Positions 53,134 to 61,712 of a stretch of 64,000 bases of DNA are shown in pieces. Each line of letters begins with the position of its first letter. Position 1 is the stretch's first letter. This DNA is from Limiplasma sp964416065 (lineage in GTDB: Bacteria > Bacillota > Clostridia > Christensenellales > Aristaeellaceae), in the NCBI GenBank assembly GCA_964416065.1, contig CAYQCL010000004.1, positions 15,433 through 79,432 on the forward strand, written 5' to 3'. The notes under the pieces were generated by a model. The model was not told the origin of the DNA. It did not search any database and was given only the letters and a program-made list of their open reading frames with translations. The position numbers were made by a program, and so were the translations under genes.

Positions 53134-53862
53134 ATGCCAACTGAACCCTTTGTTTATCTTCCTACGCTGGACATGTGCTCGGTGGATTTTACCGGCCGCT
53201 GGCAGCCCGGCGCTATTTTCCGCGCCATGCAGGAGGCCGGAAACGGCCATTGCCAATTTCTAGATCTCTCCTTTGAGCGTCTCCGCGAGCTGGGCGTGGC
53301 CTGGGTAATCACCCGCGCACATCTGCGGATGGACGAGTATCCCGTCCTGGGGCAGAAGGTCACGGTGCGCACCTGGCCCGGCCCCACACGCCACATGTTC
53401 TTCCCGCGTTACTATCTCTTTGAGTCGGAAGGACGGACGCTGGGCCGCGCCTCCACGTTATATGTGCTTTTGGATCTTGAAACGCGGAAGATCGCGCTGC
53501 CCTCGCGGCTGCCCAACCCTCTGCCCCTGTACGATCTTCCCGCGCCGCTGCCCTTCCCAGGCAACCTCTCCACGCCCGCCGCGCCCACCGTCACGCGCGA
53601 ATACACACCCGTGTATTCCGATCTGGACATGAACGAGCATGTCAACAACACCCGATATGTCGATTGGTTCATGAACCAATTCCCCATCGAGCGTCACCGG
53701 AGCCAGACGCTTTCGGATCTGCTGGTGCACTACAATTTTGAGGTAACGCCCGACGAGCCCCTTACGCTCTCGCTGTGCGAGGAGGGCGATGTGAGCGTGC
53801 TTCAGGGCCTCAACGACGAGAAGGTCTGCTTTGGCGTGGAGGGGACATGGCGCGCGAGATAG
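53134..53862 (+). CDS. Acyl-ACP thioesterase (FatA/B-like)
   Basis: A 242-residue double hot-dog enzyme that releases fatty acids from acyl carrier protein. The N-terminal half has FRAMQEAGNGHCQFLDLSFE and LRELGVAWVITRAHLRMDEY; the catalytic region is YSDLDMNEHVNNTRYVDWF (Asp, Asn, His). Length matches bacterial acyl-ACP thioesterases of Clostridia, which tune membrane acyl chains. ATG 53134 is chosen for AAGGAAGG upstream. It precedes the sigma factor gene by 64 bases and may share its transcript. Confidence 0.92.
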   Translation: MPTEPFVYLPTLDMCSVDFTGRWQPGAIFRAMQEAGNGHCQFLDLSFERLRELGVAWVITRAHLRMDEYPVLGQKVTVRTWPGPTRHMFFPRYYLFESEGRTLGRASTLYVLLDLETRKIALPSRLPNPLPLYDLPAPLPFPGNLSTPAAPTVTREYTPVYSDLDMNEHVNNTRYVDWFMNQFPIERHRSQTLSDLLVHYNFEVTPDEPLTLSLCEEGDVSVLQGLNDEKVCFGVEGTWRAR

Positions 53863-53926
53863 TCCCTTGCGCCGCCGCGATATTCAACGTATAATAACGT
53901 CGAGGGAAAGAAAGGAAGTGGCGCGC

Positions 53927-54451
53927 ATGAGGGAGAATCGCACCGGCGCGGAAGCGTTCGAGCAGCTCTGCGCGCCCTATTCCGGCATGGTCTACCGCCA
54001 TTGCCTGAAAATGCTCAAAAACCCGCACGACGCGGAGGACGCGGCGCAGGAGAGCATGCTACGCGCGTTCCGCGCGTTCGAACGCTTCCATGGTGACGGC
54101 GTGGCGTCCTGGCTGTTTACCATCGCGCACAACACCTGCCTGGACGTGATCAAAAGCGCCCGATACCGGCATGAAAGCGTCACGCTGGATCCCTGGCGCG
54201 AGGAGCACGGCGACCCCGCCGACCCTTCCCTCCCGCCGGACGCATCCTATGAGCGCTCGGAGGAGGACGCGCGGCTGTGGCAGGCGGTGCTTACGCTCAA
54301 CGAGAACCTGCAAATACTGCTGACCCTGTTCTATGCCGAGGGACTGAGCTACGACGAGATCGCTGCGGCGACGGGACTGCGTCTGGGAACGGTCAAGAGC
54401 CGCCTGAGCCGCGCCAAGCGTCTGCTCAAAAAGGCGCTGGAACATTTCTAA
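53927..54451 (+). CDS. ECF-type RNA polymerase sigma factor
   Basis: A 174-residue sigma-70 family factor. Region 2 is CLKMLKNPHDAEDAAQESML, followed by SWLFTIAHNTCLDVIKS; region 4 is LFYAEGLSYDEIAAATGLRL with GTVKSRLSRAKRLLKKAL. There are no regions 1 or 3, so it is an extracytoplasmic-function sigma factor. ATG 53927 has AAAGGAAG upstream; GTG 53918 is also in frame. The next gene encodes a membrane protein with a DUF4349 domain whose N-terminal tail is cytoplasmic, so the pair resembles a sigma/anti-sigma module. Confidence 0.93.
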   Translation: MRENRTGAEAFEQLCAPYSGMVYRHCLKMLKNPHDAEDAAQESMLRAFRAFERFHGDGVASWLFTIAHNTCLDVIKSARYRHESVTLDPWREEHGDPADPSLPPDASYERSEEDARLWQAVLTLNENLQILLTLFYAEGLSYDEIAAATGLRLGTVKSRLSRAKRLLKKALEHF

Positions 54452-54507
54452 AAGTGGGAACCCTTTGACGTTTTTCTCGTCTCTTCCTAATGAAAGGAGG
54501 CTCGCGC

Positions 54508-55647
54508 ATGCACAATGACCCCAATCCCCCTGACGACGCACTCGAGCAAGCGCTGAGCCGCCTGTATCGAGCGGAGGATGTGCCGCGGGCCTTTGAGACG
54601 GGCTGGCGCGCCTCCGTCAGACGGGAGGAGCAAAGTCAAATGACAAAATCATCCAAAAAGCACTCCATCGGACGAATTCTCGTGCCCGCGCTCGCGGCGG
54701 TGGTGCTGGTGGCGGGCAGCCTGTGGGCTGGAACGCTCGAGGACGGCCGCCTGACACAGGACGCGAACCAGGCCGCACCTATGACGACGCGCGTGTCCGC
54801 GAGCGATTCTTCCTCCGCCAAATCGGCGGTGAAGGACACGACGGCCGAATGGGAAACCGCCGTTTCCGACGACGCGGACTATGGCGTCACGTCCGGCGCC
54901 GCCCTCAGCGGTACGGAGGGCATTTCTGATCCCGCGACGGACGGGCGCAAGCTTGTGCGCACGGCGAGCCTTACCCTGCGCACCACGGCCTACGACAACG
55001 ACGCGGAGCGGCTCACAGCGCTGATCGACGAGCTGGGCGGCTATGTTGAGGATCTCTACGAATATGTTGACGCCGAAACTGGAGGCTCGCGCACGCTGTC
55101 CCTGAGTCTCCGCGTACCCCAGGAGAAGCTGGACATCTTTTTGAACGGCGTGGAAGGGATCGGGCGTCTGACGAACCGCTCCGAAAGCACGACCGACATG
55201 ACCGTGCAGTACGCCGACAACGAGGCGCGGCTGAAAACCCTCTATGATAAGCTTTCGCGCCTGAATGAGCTGATGGCCCAGGCCGAGGATGTCTCCGACC
55301 TCGTCGAGATCGAGGGGGCCATCGCCGACACGCAGTATCAGATCGACAGCTATGAAACCGCGCAGCGCGGCATCGACCGCCGCGTGGACATGAGCGCGGT
55401 CAACGTGACGCTCATCGAGGAAACGCCCGCGCAGAGCGCGGCCAATGAAGACGTGAGCCTCGGCGATCGCGTCCGCTCGGCGCTGAGCGCGTCGGTTCGC
55501 TGGCTGGGACAATTTTTGCGCAACATGCTGGTGTTCATCGTCATGACCTTGCCGGTCGTCATTCCCGTCGCGCTGATCACGCTGGTTGTCTGGCTGATCG
55601 TACGCCGCAGACGCGGCAAACGTTCTGGAGAGGGCCGAGACCAGTGA
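54508..55647 (+). CDS. DUF4349 membrane protein, candidate anti-sigma partner
   Basis: A 379-residue protein. Residues 1-50 are cytoplasmic (DDALEQALSRLYRAEDVPRA), a helix at about 58-78 crosses the membrane, then a Ser/Asp-rich linker leads to DUF4349 at about 150-310 (LVRTASLTLRTTAYDNDAER, GGYVEDLYEYVDAETGG, SLRVPQEKLDIFLNGVEGIG), which includes a predicted coiled coil. A second helix and an Arg/Lys-rich tail end the chain. DUF4349 proteins often sit beside ECF sigma factors. ATG 54508 has AAAGGAGG. There is no ZAS zinc motif, so the anti-sigma role is inferred from context. Confidence 0.82.
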   Translation: MHNDPNPPDDALEQALSRLYRAEDVPRAFETGWRASVRREEQSQMTKSSKKHSIGRILVPALAAVVLVAGSLWAGTLEDGRLTQDANQAAPMTTRVSASDSSSAKSAVKDTTAEWETAVSDDADYGVTSGAALSGTEGISDPATDGRKLVRTASLTLRTTAYDNDAERLTALIDELGGYVEDLYEYVDAETGGSRTLSLSLRVPQEKLDIFLNGVEGIGRLTNRSESTTDMTVQYADNEARLKTLYDKLSRLNELMAQAEDVSDLVEIEGAIADTQYQIDSYETAQRGIDRRVDMSAVNVTLIEETPAQSAANEDVSLGDRVRSALSASVRWLGQFLRNMLVFIVMTLPVVIPVALITLVVWLIVRRRRGKRSGEGRDQ

Positions 55648-55672
55648 CCTGCTTCAAAGAGCGGATAGGACT

Positions 55673-55863
55673 GGGGGACGGCTCAAACGAGCCGTCCCCC
55701 AGGGGATCGACAAAGTGCGGGTGCAGGGGACTCGGTCCCCTGCTGGGGTTTGGGGCAAAGCCCCAAAGCCTTACGCCGCAGCGTTTTCAAGTGAAAGACG
55801 CGCCGACCCACCCGGGCCGACGCTGCGGCTTCTTGCGTAAATAAGGGGTTTGTCGACAGTCTG
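55673..55863 (+). repeat. Dispersed structured repeat, copy 3
   Basis: A 12-bp perfect hairpin (GGGGGACGGCTC/GAGCCGTCCCCC, 55673-55700) is followed directly by AGGGGATCGACAAAGTGC and the same element as copy 2, ending TTTGTCGACAGTCTG. Internal pairs are GGGGACTCGGTCCCC, GGGGTTTGGGGCAAAGCCCC, and the outer arms TTACGC/GCGTAA with CCGCAGCG/CGCTGCGG. The hairpin may also terminate the DUF4349 gene. The right end lies about 25 bases from the 3' end of the activase gene. Confidence 0.82.
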
Positions 55864-55888
55864 CCCTATTTGTTTCCGACCTCTTCCC

Positions 55889-58800
55889 CTACATCGCCTT
55901 TCGCGCCGCCGAGAGCATCAGCTTCAGGCGGTTGAGCTGATTGGCTTCGCTGGAGCCAGGGTCATAGTCGATGGCAACAATATTCGCCTGCGGGTAATGC
56001 GCCCGCAGCTTTTTGATGACGCCCTTGCCCACGACGTGATTGGGCAGACAGGCAAAGGGCTGGATACAGACGATGTTATGGACGCCCGTGGTGAGCAGCT
56101 CAGCCATTTCTCCGGTCAGGAACCAGCCCTCACCATACTGGTTGCCCAGGGAGATGAGGGGCTCCGCCAGTCCGGCGATGTCCTTGATCGGCATGGGCGC
56201 CTCAAACCGGCGGCTCTCCCTCAGCGCGTCAATCGCGGGCTTGCGAAGCGCGAAAATCGCGTCCACACCCACATGCGCGATAGCCGAGGACGTCCAGGGC
56301 TTGCCCAGATACTCATGCTTGAAATTCCCGCCGTAGACACAGTAGTTGAAAAAGTCCATCAAGTCAGGCACGACGGCCTCCGCGCCCTCCTCCTCCAGGA
56401 GCTCGGCCAGATGGTTATTCGCCAGCGGCATATACTTGACCAGAATCTCGCCCACAATGCCCACGCGCGGCTTGGAGAGGCTCTCGTCGATGGGCAGCGT
56501 ATCAAACGCGTGCACCAGATCCGAGCAAAGGCTTCGGTAGGATACGTCCTTTTCCTCGCCTGTCAGCGCCGCGACGCAGCGCCTGGTCCATTTGTCGATC
56601 AGTTCGTTTGTCGAGCCCTTCTTTTCCTCGTAGGGACGGACGCGATAGGAGCAGCGCATGAGCAGATCGCCCAGCACCAGCGCCTTAAAGGCCGCCAGCA
56701 GCATAGGCACGGACATTCTGAAGCCGCTGTTTTTCTCCATGCCGTTGGCGTTGACCGAGATAACGGGGATATGGGAGAGCCCCGCCTTGTCCAGCGCGCG
56801 GCGGATGAACCCGACGTAGTTGCTGGCGCGGCAGCAGCCGCCGGTCTGTGACATGACCAGCGCCAGACGGTTGGTGTCGTATTTTCCGGAAAGCACCGCC
56901 TCCATCAGCTGACCCACGGTGATGATGGAGGGATAGCAGGCGTCGTTGTTGACGAATTTGAGGCCGGTATCGATGGCGGTGCGGCTGTCGCCGTCCAGCA
57001 TGACCAGATGATAGCCGTATTTGCGCAGGACAGGCTCCAGCAGGTCAAAATGCAGCGGGCTCATCTTGGGTGCGAGCAGCGTGTACCCCTCGTCAAACAT
57101 CTCCCTGGTGAATTCCGCGCGAGGGTAGTCGGTCGGCTCGGCGTGCGCGTGGACGCCGTTTTTCCTGCGCAGGTTCATCGCGGCAAGCAGGCTCCTGACG
57201 CGGATGCGGGCGGCTCCCAGGTTATTGACCTCGTCGATCTTGATCAGCGTATACAGCTTGCCCGAGGCGTTGAGGATGTCGCTCACCTGATCGGTTGTCA
57301 CGGCGTCCAGGCCGCAGCCGAAGGAGTTGAGCTGGATCAGCTCGAGATCCTCTCGCCCCCGCACGAATTCCGCCGCCCGATACAGGCGGGAATGGTACAC
57401 CCATTGGTCGTTAACGCGCAGGGAGTGCTCGTCCTCAAGCTCGTTGGGCAGGCTGTCCTCGGTGAGCACCGCCAGCCCAAAGCCCGCGATCATCTCGGGG
57501 ATGCCGTGGTTGATTTCGGGATCAGCGTGATAAGGACGTCCCGCCAGCACGATGCCCCGGCGGTGATTTTCCTCCATCCACGCGAGCGCCTCGCGCCCAT
57601 AGCCTCGGATATCCTCCTTGGCGCGCAGCTGTTCCGCCCAGGCAGCTGAAACGGCGGCGCGCGTCTCATGAACCGGAATATCGAATTGCCCTTTAAAATA
57701 CCTGCTCAGGCTGGAGGCCGCCGCCTTCTCGTCACTGAAGGCAAGGAAGGGCTTGAGCAGCCGCACCCGTCCGGAGGTGATGTCCTCGACATTGTTGCCG
57801 ATGTTCTCGGGGTTGGCGACCACCATCGGGCAATTATAATGGTTCTGAGCGGCGGGATCCTCCTGGCGCTCGTAAAAGACGCTCGGATAGAAGACGGTTC
57901 CGATGCCCTGATTGATGAGCCATTGGATATGCCCGTGCGCAAGCTTCGCCGGATAGCATTCGCTTTCCGAGGGAATGGACTCCATGCCCAGCTCATAGAC
58001 CGAGCGGGAGGAAAGCGGCGAGAGCACGGCGCGGAAGCCCAGCTTCCGAAAGAATGTCGCCCAGAAGGGATAGTTTTCGTACATGTTGAGCACGCGCGGG
58101 ATGCCGATCACGCCACGCGGGGCGTCCTTCACATCCAGTGGCTCATAGCCGAACAGGCGCTTGAGCTTCTTTTCCATGACGTTTATACCCTTAACGGCGC
58201 CCTGCGTCCCGCCCAGGCCCTTCTCGCAGCGGTTTCCGGTGATGTGACGGCGTCCGCCCTCAAAGCCGGTGACGGTGAGCATGCAATGGTTGGTGCAGCC
58301 CTGGCAGCGCGTGGTGCGCGTCTGATAGGTGAGGGAGAGCATCTCCTCAAAGGAGAGCGTCGTGGAGGGCTGACCCTCGTAGCGGTCGCGCGCCAGGAGC
58401 GCCGCGCCGAACGCGCCCATGATGCCCGCGATATCGGGACAGACCGCCTCGACGCCCGTCAGCCGTTCAAAGGCGCGGAGCACGGCCTTGTTATGAAACG
58501 TGCCGCCCTGCACCACGATGTGGCGCCCCAGCTCCTTGGCATCCGCCAGCTTGATGACCTTGAACAGCGCGTTTTTGACGACCGAGTACGCCAGTCCGGC
58601 GGAAATGTCCTGCACATCCGCGCCCTGCTTCTGCGCCTGCTTGACGTTTGAGTTCATAAAGACCGTGCAGCGGGTGCCCAGATCCAGCGGCCCCGGGGCA
58701 AAAAGCGCCTCGGCGGCAAAGCCATCGGCGGTGTAGCCCAGGGAGGCCGCGAAATTCTCCAAAAAGGAGCCGCAGCCAGAGGAGCAGGCCTCGTTTAACA

Positions 58801-60115
58801 AGATGGTATCCACCGATCCGTCCTTGAGCTTGATGCACTTCATATCCTGCCCGCCGATGTCCATCACGCAGTCCACCTGCGGGTCAAAGAAGGCCGCCGC
58901 CGTGCAGTGCGCGATGGTCTCGACCTCGCCCTCGTCCAGGCGGAACGCCGCCTTGAGCAGGTTCTCGCCATAGCCTGTGGAGCAGGAGCGCGCGATGCGC
59001 GCGCCCCTGGGCAGGCGCACGCTCAGCTCGCGGATCGCCTGCCGGGCCGTCTCAATCGGGCTGCCCTGATTGCCGGCATAATAGGAATAGAGCAGCTCGC
59101 CGTCCGTGCCGATCAAGGCAAGCTTGGTCGTGGTGGAGCCGGCGTCGATGCCCAAAAAGCAATCGCCCTCGTAGCCCTCCAGCTCGCCTCGGCGAACCCG
59201 CGCCCGCTCATGACGCTTCAAAAACGCGGCGTATTCGTCATGGGTTTCAAACAGAGCGGGCAGACGCTTGAGGCCCGTCTTGAGCGTCACTCCCTGCTGG
59301 AGCCGGTCGATCAGATGATCCAGCGGGAGCGCCGCACCCTCGGAGGACAGCGCCGCGCCCAACGCCGCGAACAGATGGCTGTTTTCGGGTACGATGGCGG
59401 TTTCGTCCGTCAGGCGAAGCGTGCGGATGAACGCCTGTCGAAGCTCGGGCAAAAAGTGCAACGGGCCGCCCAAAAACGCGACATGCCCACGAATGGGCTT
59501 GCCGCATGCCAGCCCCGACACCGTCTGATTGACGACCGCCTGAAAGATGGAGGCCGCCAGGTCTTCCCTAGACGCGCCGTCATTGATGAGCGGCTGAATG
59601 TCGGACTTCGCGAACACGCCGCAGCGCGCGGCAATGGGATAAATTTCTTTATAGCCGGCGGCAAGCGTGTTCAGCCCCTCGGCGTCGGTCTTGAGCAAAG
59701 AGGCCATTTGATCAATAAAGGAGCCGGTGCCGCCCGCGCAGACGCCGTTCATACGCTCCTCAAGCCCGCCGGTGAAATAGATGATCTTCGCGTCCTCGCC
59801 ACCCAGCTCAATTGCGACGTCCGTCTGCGGGGCCTGCTTTTCCAGCGCCGCAGCGACCGCGACGACCTCCTGTACAAACGAAACGCCCAGCGCGTCCGCC
59901 AATTCCAGTGCGCCGGAGCCGGTCATGCTCACCCGCATTTCGCAAGGGCCAAATTTTTCGCGCGCCTGCCGAAGCAAATCGCATACCGCCTCCTGCGTAT
60001 GCGCGCGATGGCGAATATATTCGCCGTGAATCATATGATCTTTTTCGTCAAGCAAAACCAGCTTGACGGTTGTGGAGCCGATATCAATACCGGCGCGATA
60101 CATGGTAGATAGCAT
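55889..60115 (-). CDS. Large 2-hydroxyacyl-CoA dehydratase activase-type fusion protein
   Basis: A 1,408-residue protein. Two ASKHA ATPase domains are fused: the first starts AGIDIGSTTVKLVLLDEKDH with NGVCAGGTGSFIDQMASLLK, the second near residue 325 with CFLGIDAGSTTTKLALIG and NEACSSGCGSFLENFAASLG, whose cysteines can hold the shared 4Fe-4S cluster. The C-terminal ~770 residues are the DUF2229-type region (RCQGCTNHCMLTVTGFEGGR, CYPAKLAHGHIQWLINQG, TGGCCRASNYVGFIRRAL). Activases of this family inject an electron into a dehydratase. No HgdAB-type genes are nearby. ATG 60115 has AAAGGAA seven bases upstream. Confidence 0.9.
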   Translation of the reverse strand: MLSTMYRAGIDIGSTTVKLVLLDEKDHMIHGEYIRHRAHTQEAVCDLLRQAREKFGPCEMRVSMTGSGALELADALGVSFVQEVVAVAAALEKQAPQTDVAIELGGEDAKIIYFTGGLEERMNGVCAGGTGSFIDQMASLLKTDAEGLNTLAAGYKEIYPIAARCGVFAKSDIQPLINDGASREDLAASIFQAVVNQTVSGLACGKPIRGHVAFLGGPLHFLPELRQAFIRTLRLTDETAIVPENSHLFAALGAALSSEGAALPLDHLIDRLQQGVTLKTGLKRLPALFETHDEYAAFLKRHERARVRRGELEGYEGDCFLGIDAGSTTTKLALIGTDGELLYSYYAGNQGSPIETARQAIRELSVRLPRGARIARSCSTGYGENLLKAAFRLDEGEVETIAHCTAAAFFDPQVDCVMDIGGQDMKCIKLKDGSVDTILLNEACSSGCGSFLENFAASLGYTADGFAAEALFAPGPLDLGTRCTVFMNSNVKQAQKQGADVQDISAGLAYSVVKNALFKVIKLADAKELGRHIVVQGGTFHNKAVLRAFERLTGVEAVCPDIAGIMGAFGAALLARDRYEGQPSTTLSFEEMLSLTYQTRTTRCQGCTNHCMLTVTGFEGGRRHITGNRCEKGLGGTQGAVKGINVMEKKLKRLFGYEPLDVKDAPRGVIGIPRVLNMYENYPFWATFFRKLGFRAVLSPLSSRSVYELGMESIPSESECYPAKLAHGHIQWLINQGIGTVFYPSVFYERQEDPAAQNHYNCPMVVANPENIGNNVEDITSGRVRLLKPFLAFSDEKAAASSLSRYFKGQFDIPVHETRAAVSAAWAEQLRAKEDIRGYGREALAWMEENHRRGIVLAGRPYHADPEINHGIPEMIAGFGLAVLTEDSLPNELEDEHSLRVNDQWVYHSRLYRAAEFVRGREDLELIQLNSFGCGLDAVTTDQVSDILNASGKLYTLIKIDEVNNLGAARIRVRSLLAAMNLRRKNGVHAHAEPTDYPRAEFTREMFDEGYTLLAPKMSPLHFDLLEPVLRKYGYHLVMLDGDSRTAIDTGLKFVNNDACYPSIITVGQLMEAVLSGKYDTNRLALVMSQTGGCCRASNYVGFIRRALDKAGLSHIPVISVNANGMEKNSGFRMSVPMLLAAFKALVLGDLLMRCSYRVRPYEEKKGSTNELIDKWTRRCVAALTGEEKDVSYRSLCSDLVHAFDTLPIDESLSKPRVGIVGEILVKYMPLANNHLAELLEEEGAEAVVPDLMDFFNYCVYGGNFKHEYLGKPWTSSAIAHVGVDAIFALRKPAIDALRESRRFEAPMPIKDIAGLAEPLISLGNQYGEGWFLTGEMAELLTTGVHNIVCIQPFACLPNHVVGKGVIKKLRAHYPQANIVAIDYDPGSSEANQLNRLKLMLSAARKAM

Positions 60116-60142
60116 CAAATAGTTCCTTTCCGGCTATTCCCT

Positions 60143-60165
60143 GAAGCGGTTCAAGAACCCGCTTC
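60143..60165. promoter_or_regulatory. Near-palindrome at the activase transcription start
   Basis: GAAGCGGTTC and GAACCCGCTTC are mirrored with a one-base offset. The site lies just downstream of the predicted -10 box of the activase gene, an expected place for a repressor operator or a 5' mRNA hairpin. Confidence 0.5.
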
Positions 60166-60169
60166 TTAT

Positions 60170-60198
60170 ATAATAATATACAAAATTCGATTTTACAA
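60170..60198 (-). promoter_or_regulatory. Predicted promoter of the activase gene
   Basis: On the minus strand, TTGTAA (60198-60193) and TATTAT (60175-60170) are 17 bases apart. Confidence 0.65.
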
Positions 60199-60321
60199 CC
60201 TGCGGATGCTTGCATTTTCAGGAGAAATTTCGCATAAAACGGTGAAAGAAGGCCCGTCTCCCTTCCACCCAGCGCGCGACGGCGCGTCCTCCCGCGTCCG
60301 GCGGAAAGTGTTCACCACCGC

Positions 60322-60349
60322 TTGACTTTCCCACATAATGCGATATAAT
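60322..60349 (+). promoter_or_regulatory. Predicted promoter of the second Fe3+-type importer
   Basis: TTGACT at 60322-60327 and perfect TATAAT at 60344-60349 are 16 bases apart. The leader to ATG 60438 is about 80 bases and AT-rich. Confidence 0.7.
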
Positions 60350-60437
60350 ATGTTATGCATTTAATATGAATTTTCGTTTCCAAAAAAATATAGAAGCACT
60401 TGCTTTTCTATATTATTACACTTCAGGAGGGAACATC

Positions 60438-61613
60438 ATGAAACGGATCCTGTCTATGCTGGTTGCCCTGACCTTGATGTTTGCCGTGTGCGCGTCCGCA
60501 TCCGCCGAAACGGTGGAAGAAGCGCTCGCCGCCGCCGCAGGCATGACCAATGAAGAGCTGTACGAAAAGGCGAAGGAAGAAATCGCCGCAGGCGCGCAGC
60601 TCAACTTCTACTCCACCACGAGCTTCGCCGAGAAAGCGGCGGACAATTTCATGGCGGCGTATCCTGAGCTGGCCGGCAAGGTGGTCTATGCCGAGATCGA
60701 CGACGTTGAAACCTACACCATTCTCACCAACACCATCGGCTCCGGCGTGAAGGACTCCGCCGACATGGCGCTGACCCAGAATGGCGCGGATCTCAAGACC
60801 TATCTGCTCAACGAGGGCCTTACCTATTCTTACTTCCCCGACTCCCTGAAGGATGTTGTGAACCCTGAGAACCAGGATCCCGCCGTCATCACCTTCATCA
60901 ATTCCCTCTTTATCTATCACAACGGCGAGGGCTCCATCAACTTCACCAACGTCTGGGAGCTGACCGAGGAGCAGTGGGCCGGCAAGATCTTCTTCAAGGA
61001 TCCCACCAACGAGACCGTCAACATCAACTTTCTGATCATGCTGACCAGCGACGAGTGGACCGAGCGCATGGCTAAGGCCTACGAGGCCCGCTATGGCAAG
61101 CCCTGGGAAAGCACCGAGTACGAATCCGCCTCCTATGAGTGGATCGCGGGCTTCCTCAAGAACGTCAACTACACCTACACCTCCGCCTCCAAGATGGCCG
61201 CTGGTATTGCCTCCGGCGCTCCCGGCAACATGGGTCTGTTCGTATTCTCCAAGCTGCGCAAGGTCGATGAGGCTGACCGCGGCAACCTGACCGTGGTTCA
61301 GTTCGAAAACGAGGTCGAGGGCTTCAGCGGCTTCATGTACTCGGTATACGCCACCGTCTGCAACGACACCGAATGCCCTTACACCTGCGCCCTGTTCATC
61401 AACTACCTTCTGAGCGAGGAAGGCTTCGCGGGCGAAAACTCCTGGAATTCCAGCCAGGGCTATTATTCTCCCAACACCTCCATTCAAAAGCCTGAGGGCA
61501 TCGAGGACGAGCCCTATGAGTACTGGACGACTCGCCTGGTCGTCGAGGATCTCGACTACATCTATGACCATTACGTCGACGTCTACGAGTTCATCGCCAC
61601 CCGCGTGGGCTGA
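60438..61613 (+). CDS. Extracellular solute-binding protein, second Fe3+-type importer
   Basis: A 391-residue secreted binding protein. The signal peptide (MKRILSMLVALTLMFAVCAS) is cleaved near ASA. A charged helix (EEALAAAAGMTNEELYEKAK) precedes the first strand AQLNFYSTTSFAEKAADNF. Later segments, ADMALTQNGADLKTYLLNEG and WAGKIFFKDPTNETVNINFL, follow the FutA/PotD-like pattern. The following permease and ATPase genes fit an Fe3+-type importer, but the protein differs clearly from the one at 1393 and its ligand is unknown. ATG 60438 has AGGAGGGA upstream. Confidence 0.88.
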   Translation: MKRILSMLVALTLMFAVCASASAETVEEALAAAAGMTNEELYEKAKEEIAAGAQLNFYSTTSFAEKAADNFMAAYPELAGKVVYAEIDDVETYTILTNTIGSGVKDSADMALTQNGADLKTYLLNEGLTYSYFPDSLKDVVNPENQDPAVITFINSLFIYHNGEGSINFTNVWELTEEQWAGKIFFKDPTNETVNINFLIMLTSDEWTERMAKAYEARYGKPWESTEYESASYEWIAGFLKNVNYTYTSASKMAAGIASGAPGNMGLFVFSKLRKVDEADRGNLTVVQFENEVEGFSGFMYSVYATVCNDTECPYTCALFINYLLSEEGFAGENSWNSSQGYYSPNTSIQKPEGIEDEPYEYWTTRLVVEDLDYIYDHYVDVYEFIATRVG

Positions 61614-61640
61614 TCTTACACCACGGGACGTTTTTGAGAG

Positions 61641-61669
61641 AACGGATAGGGGACTCTCCCCTATCCGTT
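61641..61669 (+). terminator. Intercistronic hairpin after the binding protein
   Basis: AACGGATAGGGG and CCCCTATCCGTT form a perfect 12-bp stem with loop ACTCT, followed by TCCCCGCTCTTT. It separates the binding-protein gene from the permease, like the hairpins at 2479 and 45139. Confidence 0.75.
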
Positions 61670-61712
61670 TCCCCGCTCTTTGAAGCGACCCGTCAATACG
61701 GGAGAGTACGAA

